64,000 bases of DNA from Anaerocolumna sp047777345 (GTDB taxonomy: Bacteria > Bacillota > Clostridia > Lachnospirales > Lachnospiraceae). Within the stretch, counting starts at the first letter, position 1. Each line of letters opens with the position of its first letter. Of the stretch, positions 9,971 through 18,437 are shown one piece after another. The notes beneath the pieces are model-generated. The model was not told the origin of the DNA. It was given only the letters and a program-made list of their open reading frames with translations, and did not search any database. The translations under genes and the position numbers were made by a program. The stretch covers positions 218,056 through 282,055 of the forward strand of contig JBKEEJ010000002.1 of NCBI GenBank assembly GCA_047777345.1, read 5' to 3'.

Positions 9971-11086
9971 CTACACTAATGTGTTATATACATTCATAAT
10001 ATTTTCTAACATATTATCCAATTGATAAAGTTCTTTTACACGCTGCTTAGCTCTTTTACCCATTTCAATCCTTTCTTTTTCATGATCAATCATCCACTGA
10101 ATTGCATCTGCCAAAGCTTGTACATCATTAGGTTTTACGGTCAATCCGGTAACCTTATCTATACTTACAAATGGAACTCCACTAGGAAGGTTGGTATTTA
10201 TTACAGGTTTTCCATAAGCCATGGCTTCAATCTGAACTAATCCAAAAGCCTCACTTCTTTCTACTGATGGCAAAATAAACACATCACAATTTTCAAAAGC
10301 CTTAATTAATTCAGATTCATCTACATTCCCTCTAAAATGAACTCTTGAATCTAACTTTAATTCCTTGGATCTTTCAATAAGATTTTCTTCAAGCTCACCA
10401 CTTCCAATTATAACTAATTCTGCTCCTTTTGTTTTTGCAAAAGCTTCCAAAAGAATATCACATCCCTTATAATACACCAACCTACCAACAAATAAAAATA
10501 TAGGTTTATGTGGAGTATAAAGTGAATGATTTTTAATATATTCATCTCCTCGTTTTTCTAAATTTTTATCGACGCCAAAAGGAATAATAACACATTTATC
10601 ACGATATTTAGGGAGATATTTTGATCCATCAATATGTCCCTTAGTTGCTACAATTATTATATCTGCTCGTTTTAGAAAACGATCCATAATGGGCCTGTAA
10701 AAAAACATTAACTTTTTTTGCTTAACAATATCACTATGCCACCATACAACAACTTTTCCTTTATACCTTGATAATAAACAAGCTAAATCTCCTAAAGGAA
10801 ATGGCATGTGAAAATGTACAACATCTCTATCTTTTGACAATTTCCAAAATTGTATAAAAAAAGATAAAGAAATAGGCATTGAAAAAAGTACACCAAAACT
10901 TCCCGCTCTGTATACTGTAACTCCATTTATCTTTTCTACTACAGACTTTCCTTTTTGTTTGCAGACAAGTACCTTCATGTCTGTTTTATCATTTAATCCT
11001 TCTGCAATTTCTTGTACAACTTTCTCTATACCACCTGTTACTGGATAATATAGCTTATTCACTTGTAATACCTTTATTTTTTTCAC
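9971..11086 (-). CDS. GT4 glycosyltransferase
   Basis: This 371-residue transferase has the classical GT4 pattern: YYPVTGGIEKVVQEIA at the N-terminus (acceptor side, GG loop), FLFVGRLVYYKGCDILLEAF at the start of the donor domain, and SEAFGLVQIEAMAYGKPVI containing the E-x7-E pair. The start is GTG at 11086 with GGAGG five bases upstream. It is part of the polysaccharide operon from 12717 to 2517. Expected to act at the cytoplasmic face on an undecaprenyl-linked intermediate; sugar specificity is unknown. Confidence 0.86.
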   Translation of the reverse strand: MKKIKVLQVNKLYYPVTGGIEKVVQEIAEGLNDKTDMKVLVCKQKGKSVVEKINGVTVYRAGSFGVLFSMPISLSFFIQFWKLSKDRDVVHFHMPFPLGDLACLLSRYKGKVVVWWHSDIVKQKKLMFFYRPIMDRFLKRADIIIVATKGHIDGSKYLPKYRDKCVIIPFGVDKNLEKRGDEYIKNHSLYTPHKPIFLFVGRLVYYKGCDILLEAFAKTKGAELVIIGSGELEENLIERSKELKLDSRVHFRGNVDESELIKAFENCDVFILPSVERSEAFGLVQIEAMAYGKPVINTNLPSGVPFVSIDKVTGLTVKPNDVQALADAIQWMIDHEKERIEMGKRAKQRVKELYQLDNMLENIMNVYNTLV

Positions 11087-11160
11087 AATATCCTCCGAAA
11101 CATTTTACGATAAATTGTGGAACTAATCTAAACTTAGGCAAAGTTCAAAAAGATTAAAAA

Positions 11161-11961
11161 TTAAGGATTTTTTTCTTTATTTTCAGCATAATAAAAGTCA
11201 CCAAACACTTTCTTAACAGTACTACTATACTTCATAGCAATTCTTATCATCCACGTAAAACCTGGTATTAAAATAGTTTTCTTTCCTTTTTTTGCTCTCA
11301 TCTCAACTACAAAATTGGCAATATCCATATATGTATTATCTTGTGGCAAAAATAATCCATCTGAAATATTATCTATCAAATATTTTATATGCTCACATAA
11401 ATTTTCTATATGAATCATACTTTGTTTATTATGAAAGTTGGGAAATATAGGTACATGCATAATAAATTTTTCTAATTTGCTAAAATTTCCTTTACACCCT
11501 TCTCCGTATACTTTTGGTGATCTAATAATTGCAATTTTAAAATTATCCGATCTTAATGCATTTAACTGTTTCTCTGCTTCAAATTTACTTAATCCATACA
11601 ATGTTTCAGGCTGAGGAGTGGATTCAATAGTAATTTTCTCATTTTGTGATCCATAAACTGCTGCCGTACTCAAAAAGATGAATTGCTTAACGCCTGCATT
11701 TTTCGCATTAATAGCTATCTGTACAGGCAATTTACAATTCACCTCCATATAAAGTTCTTTCATATATTTATGTTCCTTATGATGGACAATTGCTGATAAC
11801 ATTACTATGCTATCATATAATGATAAATCAACACTTTTCCACTGCCCATTTGCAGCACTCACTTTATCAATTTGTATGTAAGTGCCATTTACATTTTTTA
11901 TATAATTCTCAAATGATTTTCCAATATAACTATTCGCACCTATAAGTAATATTTTTTTCAT
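11161..11961 (-). CDS. NAD-dependent epimerase/dehydratase family protein
   Basis: This 266-residue extended SDR starts with LLIGANSYIGKS, a glycine-rich dinucleotide loop. FLSTAAVYG and the catalytic YGLSKFEAEK (Tyr-x-x-x-Lys) follow. It is shorter than typical sugar epimerases (about 310-340), lacking part of the C-terminal substrate domain, as is common in WbpM-independent locus reductases. Its position between the priming sugar transferase and the first GT4 gene suggests it makes or modifies the first sugar nucleotide. The substrate is not identifiable. Confidence 0.75.
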   Translation of the reverse strand: MKKILLIGANSYIGKSFENYIKNVNGTYIQIDKVSAANGQWKSVDLSLYDSIVMLSAIVHHKEHKYMKELYMEVNCKLPVQIAINAKNAGVKQFIFLSTAAVYGSQNEKITIESTPQPETLYGLSKFEAEKQLNALRSDNFKIAIIRSPKVYGEGCKGNFSKLEKFIMHVPIFPNFHNKQSMIHIENLCEHIKYLIDNISDGLFLPQDNTYMDIANFVVEMRAKKGKKTILIPGFTWMIRIAMKYSSTVKKVFGDFYYAENKEKNP

Positions 11962-12102
11962 ATTGGGCCTCTTTTTACTAAAAGTTTATTTACATACTTA
12001 ATCTCTGGTTTATGTTTATACCCATATGTAGATAAATCTCTATTTAACTTCTTTATCATCAGAAATATTCTATATTTCAGAATATCTTATGTTATTACAT
12101 AA

Positions 12103-12717
12103 TTAACCATGTATATTTTCATCGTAGTTTTTTTCTATTCCTTCTTTATAGCCCTTATGTCTAAGTACACAAAATATGGTTAATATAATACAATATATAT
12201 CAAATAAAAAACTAAGATTTTTTATATATTCCCCATCCAATCTAGCCTTTTCTTTTATTGACAACTCATCTCTTCCATTTACTTGTGCCCAACCCGTCAA
12301 ACCTGGTCGCACCGAATTAGCCCCATACCGATCTCGTTCCTTTATCAGATCATCCTGATTCCATAGCGCTGGTCTTGGTCCTACAATGGACATATCACCT
12401 TTAATAATATTAATTAATTGAGGCAATTCATCTAAACTTGTTTTTCTTAAAAATTTACCAACAGGTGTGATATATTTCTCGGGATTTCTCAATAAATGTG
12501 TTGGGATATCCCGAGGTGTACCCATTTTCATGGTACGAAATTTAATGATATTAAATTCTTTTTTATTTTTACCAATCCTTTTTTGACAGAAAAAAACAGG
12601 GCCTTTCGAAGTCATTTTAATTAAAAACATAAAAATAACAAATAACCACGAGAATATAACCATCGCTATAATGGATATTATGAAATCCAAAACTCTTTTA
12701 AGGTATTTGTTATACAT
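12103..12717 (-). CDS. Undecaprenyl-phosphate sugar-1-phosphate transferase (priming)
   Basis: This 204-residue bacterial sugar transferase has a single N-terminal membrane segment (about residues 12-34) and no extra N-terminal membrane domain, so it is the short form that retains catalysis. Conserved blocks are KRIGKNKKEFNIIKFRTMK, TSLDELPQL, GDMSIVGPRP and RPGLTGWAQVNGR. It starts assembly by moving a hexose-1-phosphate to undecaprenyl phosphate. It is the first gene of the long minus-strand polysaccharide operon and has a strong promoter 32 bases upstream. Confidence 0.92.
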   Translation of the reverse strand: MYNKYLKRVLDFIISIIAMVIFSWLFVIFMFLIKMTSKGPVFFCQKRIGKNKKEFNIIKFRTMKMGTPRDIPTHLLRNPEKYITPVGKFLRKTSLDELPQLINIIKGDMSIVGPRPALWNQDDLIKERDRYGANSVRPGLTGWAQVNGRDELSIKEKARLDGEYIKNLSFLFDIYCIILTIFCVLRHKGYKEGIEKNYDENIHG

Positions 12718-12748
12718 TTAAAACCACCACATTTCTGATATAAGATTT

Positions 12749-12777
12749 ATTATAATAAAAAGAACAGTTTCTTACAA
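12749..12777 (-). promoter_or_regulatory. Sigma-A promoter of the first polysaccharide operon
   Basis: On the minus strand, -35 TTGTAA (12772-12777), a 17-base spacer and a perfect -10 TATAAT (12749-12754) lie 32 bases before the priming transferase ATG. Upstream of -35 there is a TTAA half-site in the same phase as in the two repeat elements, but the rest matches poorly. Confidence 0.65.
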
Positions 12778-12912
12778 GATTTAAATTATTCTGTTAATTA
12801 TACCATATATATACTATCCATTCTTTACTTCTTTCTTAATTTTAATTACTTTTATTACCTATTTTAGAAATGATATGGTTATAAATATATTATTATTTGT
12901 CGAATTAATTAC

Positions 12913-12941
12913 TTGTATTTTACAAAATAACATATTACAAT
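12913..12941 (+). promoter_or_regulatory. Putative promoter of the O-antigen ligase gene
   Basis: TTGTAT, a 17-base spacer and TACAAT place transcription near 12948, just upstream of the GAGGAG ribosome site at 12964-12969. This supports starting translation at 12976 rather than at the ATG at 12940, which would lie in the -10 box. The -35 is weak. Confidence 0.45.
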
Positions 12942-12975
12942 GAATGAAGTAATGAAAAAACATGAGGAGATGGAT

Positions 12976-14809
12976 ATGAAAACGAATGCTTCAAAATATA
13001 AGAGGAATACACATGGTATATCCTCTAATTCAAAAACAGGCGATAAAAAGTATAATAAATTACTAATGCTCCCCTTAGTCTTTATTACAGCCATTCTTCC
13101 TTTTATTATGCGGCTTCATAGATATGATACCGGATTATCCTCTTTTTCATGGTTTTCCGATAACGGGGAAAGCGACGATATATTTCTATATTATAAACAG
13201 GTCTATTTTCTTATTGCCTGTACAATTATGTTGCTATTAATAATTTTCAAAGTTTTAAAAGATAAGCAATCCTTTAAACTAAAACCTATATTAATACCAA
13301 TATCATTATATGGTTTGTTTGCCTTATTATCAACAGTAATCTCAAAATACTCTTCTTTTGGTTATAAAGGAATATTTGAACAGTTTGAATCCATATTTGT
13401 AATTCTGGGTTATTGTTTGATTATTTATTATTCCTTTTTATTTATTCAAACGGAAGAAGATATCAAATATATACTTCGCTTTTTATTAATCAGTGTATTG
13501 GTAATGGGATTATTAGGATTAACACAAATATTAGGCCAAAATATTTTTATTACCAGTCTTGCTAAAAATTTAATTATTCCTTCCAAACTTAGGCAAACAA
13601 CAGATTTAGATTTTACATTTGAAAAGAATAGAGTATTCTTAACATTATATAATCCTAACTATGTAGGTGTTTATGTTTCACTGCTAGTACCGCTTTTTGC
13701 AGGTCTTTTAGTTACGGAAAAGAAAAATTGAAAAAAGTTTATTTTATATATTAGCTTTGATTGGCCTGGTTATAAGTATGATAGGTTCTAAATCAAAAAC
13801 GTGCATAATAAGTCTTTTTATTGCCGCATTATTTTTTATTATATTCTTCAGGAAATACATAATTAGAAAAAACAAAGTTGGAATTATTGGCGTAAGTATT
13901 GCAGGCATCGCAATTATATTAATTATGGTTCTAAATATTAGTTCAATTAAAAATACAATAAATACTATTTTTCATATATCTAAATCAGAACCCGTACTTA
14001 CTAACATTCAAACAAAAAACGATTTGATTATAACATACAAGGGAAATGATTTAATTATTAATGTGTCTAAAGAAAATGATGGTATTAACATATTGCTTAA
14101 AGATAATAATTCTAACATTATTAATTATAATATTGATCAGGAAACCAATTCTTTTATCATTAATGATGAACGATTTTCAGGCATTCAAGTAAGCCCGGTT
14201 CTCTATAATAATCTTATCTGTATTGATGTAAAAATACAAGGAAAAGATTGGTACTTCACCAACCAAACAGGAGATAATACATTCTATTATATCAACAATG
14301 TTGGTAAATTGGATAAAATAGTTAATACAGACTCCGGTTTATTCAAAGGATATGAAAGTTACGCATCGGGGAGATTATATATTTGGTCCAGAACCATTCC
14401 TTTGCTTAAGAATTGTATACTGCTTGGTACTGGTGCGGATTCTTTTTCCATCGTGTTTCCTCAACAAGATTACGTAGGTAAATATAATTATGGTTTTGAC
14501 GGACAAATTCTAACAAGACCACATTGTATGTATTTACAGATAGGCGTTCAGTCAGGTATCTTATCCCTAATTGCCCTATTGGTGTTTTATGGAATGTATT
14601 TTATCAGTAGCATAAAATTGTACAGAAATGGCAAATTTGATGATTTCTTTTCCCGTGCAGGCGTATCAATTTTTATTGGAACGATCGCTTACATGATTTC
14701 CGGAATCACTAATGATTCTACAATTACTGTGGCACCTGTATTCTGGGTATTAATTGGTATAGGTATTGCAATTAATCACATAATTAGTGGATCTAAAACA
14801 AGGATTTGA
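12976..14809 (+). CDS. O-antigen ligase/polymerase family membrane protein (one +1 frameshift)
   Basis: Two adjacent open frames join into one protein of about 610 residues when one A is removed from the A5 run at 13723-13727. The first part (to 13731) has about six membrane segments. The second has more segments, a large external beta-rich insert (about residues 340-460) and the Wzy/WaaL-type loop with a Tyr/Gly/Asp-rich stretch (GYESYASGRLYIW, LLGTGADSF). Such proteins polymerise or ligate lipid-linked glycans outside the membrane. It is the only plus-strand gene in the surface cluster. The frameshift is more likely a sequencing error than phase variation, given similar errors elsewhere in this window. 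Confidence 0.78.
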
Positions 14810-14833
14810 TTAAATAAATTCATCCAACAAAAG

Positions 14834-15212
14834 AAAAAGGGATGCTGATTGAACCGACCCCCAAAAGTTAGACCAAAAATCTAACGATTGGGAGGTCGGT
14901 TTTTCAAAGTATATCCCGTAAAGGTAACTGCTATGATAACTCGATTATGGAAAATTTCTTTGGTATCTTAAAACAGGAAATATACTATGGTAATACCATA
15001 CTATAGCTTCGCTGATTTAAAGGAGACTATTGAGAAATATATAAAGTATTATAATGAAAAGCGAATTAAAGAGAAACTTGGATGGATGAGTCCAGTGGAA
15101 TATCGGCTCGCCACCTTGGCTGCATAAAAATAGCAAGGCAGCCAAACTGCCTTGCTAAAAAAAGTCTAACTTTTGGGATCACATCATAGTATTTATACAG
15201 CATCCCTTTTTT
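14834..15212 (+). terminator. Bidirectional terminator split by an IS remnant
   Basis: The left arm AAAAAGGGATGCTG (14834-14847) is perfectly complementary to the right arm CAGCATCCC plus T6 (15198-15212). They lie 25 bases after the O-antigen ligase stop and flank the IS3-type remnant. Together they form a classic rho-independent terminator whose loop received the insertion. Confidence 0.7.
14850..15181 (+). mobile_element. IS3-family (IS150-like) insertion sequence remnant, internally deleted
   Basis: Imperfect terminal inverted repeats bound about 332 bases: CCCAAAAGTTAGAC at the left (within 14850-14873) and its complement GTCTAACTTTTGGG at the right (15164-15177). Between them only the start of the element and the 3' end of the OrfB transposase remain. 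Translated pieces read DNSIMENFFGILKQE, then after a frameshift FADLKETIEKYIKYYNEKR and GWMSPVEYR, the end of the rve/DDE integrase domain. A hairpin (GCAAGGCAG/CTGCCTTGC, 15133-15156) follows the stop. It cannot make a functional transposase. Confidence 0.85.
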
Positions 15213-15588
15213 ATATGACCTAAAGTATATAATAATGTCATCAATGAATGTTTATTAATATGATTTCCACTCTATATATTACCTACTTTATCTAACATAC
15301 ATTTCTACTTGGTTTTTCCCTCATAAATGGTGCTTACTTCGTAATATCGCCACTTGCAATAATTCTACCAAGCTCAAGCAAGCTAGTCATATTAAAAAAT
15401 AATCATGAAGTAAAGCCCCCATTAACAAGCTGTGCCGATGGCATTGAATCCGAAGCAGCCGAACCAAAAATAAGCTCTTTTAAGCACTTATTAAGTTAAT
15501 CCATTGTACTTTGTCTGATGATAATAACCAGATTCCTGACAACTTATAAATCCAATCAACCGTTCAAGGGCAAAGATAAGTATAATTT
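15213..15588. other. Gap with a degenerate copy of the wzt 3' end
   Basis: No intact gene lies here. Positions 15303-15382 closely resemble 16732-16811, the last 25 codons of the second Wzt ATPase and its stop. Reading the minus strand gives a recognisable GRIIASGDI before a one-base deletion breaks the frame. The similarity ends on both sides, so it is a short decayed duplication. The rest of the stretch is AT-rich and I recognise nothing in it. Confidence 0.6.
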
Positions 15589-16599
15589 TTATCTATAACC
15601 ATTTGGATTGTTTTTCTGCCAGCGCCAGGTATCCTCGCACATTTTTCGTAATCCGAACTTTGCACTCCAACCTAGTTCTCTTTTAGCCAATGAAGCATCT
15701 GCATAACATATAGCAATATCTCCGGGGCGGCGTGGTTTTACCACATAGGGAATTTCTTTTTGGCATACATCTGAAAATGCTTTTATCATATCAAGTACGC
15801 TATAGCCTTTACCAGTTCCAAGATTATACACAAATAAACCGGAATCCGTATTTAATTTTTCTACTGCCTTTACATGGGCAATAGCTAAGTCAACAACATG
15901 AATGTAATCTCTTACGCCGGTACCATCCGGAGTATTATAATCATTTCCAAAAACATTCACTTCTTTTAATTTTCCGACTGCAACCTGGGTTATATAGGGT
16001 ACCAGGTTATTAGGTACTCCAATGGGATCTTCCCCTATTAACCCACTTTCATGGGCCCCTATGGGATTAAAATAGCGAAGCATAATTATATTCCATTCAG
16101 GGTCTGATTTGTATAAATCCTGAAATATTTCCTCCTGCATCAATTTGGTCCTTCCATAAGGATTCGTAACAGAAAGCGGAAAATCTTCCCGAATTGGTAC
16201 TGTAACCGGATTACCATATACCGTAGCAGATGAACTAAATACTATTTTTTTAACGCCCCATTTGCGCATAATATCGCATAAAATTAAAGTCCCCGTCAGA
16301 TTATTATAATAATACTCAAGAGGCTTTTTAACTGACTCTCCCACGGCTTTTAAACCTGCAAAATGAATTACCGTATCGATGGTTTCATTTTGAAAAACCT
16401 TATTAACCTCTTTACGGTCTAATAAATCTGCCTTATAAAACTTAATTTTTTTACCAGTGATTTTTTCCACACGTTTTAATGAAACCTCGCTGGAATTACT
16501 CAAATTATCCAAAACGATAACTTCATAACCCGAATTAATAAGTTCGACGCAAGTATGGCTTCCAATATAACCAGCTCCGCCGGTAACTAAGATTGACAT
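15589..16599 (-). CDS. galE: UDP-glucose 4-epimerase
   Basis: This 336-residue epimerase interconverts UDP-glucose and UDP-galactose (possibly the N-acetyl forms). VTGGAGYIGSH, FSSSATVYG, the catalytic NPYGRTK and RYFNPIGAHESG are all as in GalE, and the length is normal. It is the last gene of the second minus-strand surface operon, after a 134-base gap, and would supply galactose-type donors. Substrate preference cannot be decided from these motifs. Confidence 0.93.
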   Translation of the reverse strand: MSILVTGGAGYIGSHTCVELINSGYEVIVLDNLSNSSEVSLKRVEKITGKKIKFYKADLLDRKEVNKVFQNETIDTVIHFAGLKAVGESVKKPLEYYYNNLTGTLILCDIMRKWGVKKIVFSSSATVYGNPVTVPIREDFPLSVTNPYGRTKLMQEEIFQDLYKSDPEWNIIMLRYFNPIGAHESGLIGEDPIGVPNNLVPYITQVAVGKLKEVNVFGNDYNTPDGTGVRDYIHVVDLAIAHVKAVEKLNTDSGLFVYNLGTGKGYSVLDMIKAFSDVCQKEIPYVVKPRRPGDIAICYADASLAKRELGWSAKFGLRKMCEDTWRWQKNNPNGYR

Positions 16600-16733
16600 T
16601 TTTTTCCTCTCTTGTAAAAAAATACTTTTTATGCTCTACGTTCAGTGACCACTAAAGCCCTATCGATTACTCAACCATTTTTCACACCTATTTTATATTG
16701 TATCATGTTGTTTAGGTCATTATTTACCTGTTC

Positions 16734-17471
16734 CTACTTGGTTTTTTCCTCGTAAATAGCGCTTACTTCGTCAATATCGCCACTTGCGACAATTCTGCCC
16801 TGCTCTAGTAAAATAGCCTTGTTGCAGATTTTCTGAACCTGGGGCAGCGAATGGGATACGAATAATACGGTAACGCCCTTATCAAACATGGACTGAATCT
16901 TAGCCTCACACTTCTTTTTAAATTTGGCATCTCCTACTGATAAAACTTCATCCAGAATTAACACATCCGGCTCCACAATGGTTGCAATGGCAAAGCCAAG
17001 CCTTGACCTCATACCGGAAGAATAATTTTTTAGAGGAACGTCTATAAATTTTCCAAGTTCTGAAAACGCAACAATCTCATCATATTTTTCGGCAATAAAT
17101 TCTCTGGAATACCCCAATACGGCTCCGTATAGATAAATATTTTCCGCACCGGTATACTGGGGCTCAAATCCGGCTCCCAGTTCCAGTAAGGGGGCAATCT
17201 TTCCCTTTACTGTAACTGTGCCTTCCGTAGGTTTTAACACGCCGGCTATAATCTTTAGCAAAGTACTTTTTCCGGCACCGTTTAATCCCAGTATTCCCAA
17301 ACGGTCCCCTTTCTTCACCTGAAGGCTTACGTCCTTAAGGGCCCAAAATTCCTGATATTTTATTTGTCTTTTCACAAATTTAATAAAATACTCTTTTAAA
17401 TTATCTATCTTTTGAGAGTCCAAATTAAAACGCATGCTGACATGTTGTACATCAACAGCAATTTTTTCCAT
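16734..17471 (-). CDS. Teichoic acid/polysaccharide ABC exporter ATPase, short form
   Basis: This 245-residue ATPase has Walker A GLNGAGKST, signature NYSSGMRSRLGF, Walker B VLILDEVLSVGD and the switch His in FVSHSLPQV. It has no C-terminal cargo domain, unlike the ATPase at 6369-7688, so it is TagH/short-Wzt-like. With the permease 61 bases upstream it forms a complete exporter for the polymer made by the TagF-like and pyruvyl transferase genes. Its last 80 bases occur again in decayed form at 15303-15382. Confidence 0.9.
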   Translation of the reverse strand: MEKIAVDVQHVSMRFNLDSQKIDNLKEYFIKFVKRQIKYQEFWALKDVSLQVKKGDRLGILGLNGAGKSTLLKIIAGVLKPTEGTVTVKGKIAPLLELGAGFEPQYTGAENIYLYGAVLGYSREFIAEKYDEIVAFSELGKFIDVPLKNYSSGMRSRLGFAIATIVEPDVLILDEVLSVGDAKFKKKCEAKIQSMFDKGVTVLFVSHSLPQVQKICNKAILLEQGRIVASGDIDEVSAIYEEKTK

Positions 17472-17532
17472 GGTATACCTCCTTTTTTTCCTAAACTAAT
17501 TTCAAATCTTTTTCAATTCGTAAATAAAGGAG

Positions 17533-18309
17533 TTATACATGAAGTATAAATTCATCCTGCTTTTTAACGAATATGAAAACACCCACAAACAAAAATCCAA
17601 AGCTGTACAACAATGATAATACCAAAGCTCTCTGATCAAGAGGCGAACCAAATATGGAATTTCGGAAATTAACCACGACGGAGTACAGAGGATTAATCTC
17701 TAATAACCATCCGTAACCTGCCTTAATAATTCTGGCCGGTTTGTAAAAGATAGCGGAAGTATACATAACCAGCATTAAAGCTACAGTCCATATATACTCC
17801 AAATCTCGGAAAAATACGGAAAAAGTAGCCAGTATTAATCCGATTCCAAATGCCATAATAGGTAAAAGTATTAGCGGAACTACAATCTGCAGCAGGTAAA
17901 TTGTCGGTTTTACCCTAAGTACAGCCGCAACAAGTACCAGTACAATCAGTGAAATTAAAAATATAATATAGTCGGTAAGTACGCTTGACAATGGGTACAT
18001 ATATTTAGGTACGTATACTTTCTTAATCATACCGCTGTGAGTACGTATGGACCTCATGGCTACCTTGGTACTGTTGGAAAAGAAAGAATAAAGGAGTCTG
18101 CCGGACAGGATATATACGGGAAACTGTTTATCCTTATTTCCAAACAGGGTACCAAAAACGATAGTCAAAACAATCATGGTTAACAATGGCTCGATTAAAG
18201 TCCATAAAACACCCAGGTATGATCTTCTGTATTTTAACGCAATCCCTTTTTTTACTAATTCACTTAATAAAAATCGGTATTTTGTGAAATTCTGTATATA
18301 TCGTTTCAA
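17533..18309 (-). CDS. Polysaccharide/teichoic acid ABC exporter permease
   Basis: This 258-residue ABC-2 type permease has about six membrane segments. The N-terminal KGIALKYRRSYLGVLWTLIEP and central FRDLEYIWTVAL are the family marks seen in TagG and Wzm. It is only distantly similar to the permease at 7783-8559, so the two exporters probably carry different polymers. It pairs with the ATPase that follows. A short perfect hairpin (GCCTATTC/GAATAGGC, 18391-18410) lies upstream, between it and the pyruvyl transferase gene. Confidence 0.9.
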   Translation of the reverse strand: MKRYIQNFTKYRFLLSELVKKGIALKYRRSYLGVLWTLIEPLLTMIVLTIVFGTLFGNKDKQFPVYILSGRLLYSFFSNSTKVAMRSIRTHSGMIKKVYVPKYMYPLSSVLTDYIIFLISLIVLVLVAAVLRVKPTIYLLQIVVPLILLPIMAFGIGLILATFSVFFRDLEYIWTVALMLVMYTSAIFYKPARIIKAGYGWLLEINPLYSVVVNFRNSIFGSPLDQRALVLSLLYSFGFLFVGVFIFVKKQDEFILHV

Positions 18310-18437
18310 TTTTATAATCTCCTATCTGCCTGTTTAAACCAACAGGCTCTAAATTTTGATAGAATTTTTGTTGCTCATTTACCTATACGAGCCTATTCGT
18401 TGGAATAGGCCCATAAATTTATTTATCCAGATTAATT

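Noticed and set aside
14890..15127. Functional IS3 transposase
   Set aside because: Only the C-terminal part remains, with a frame break and no OrfA.
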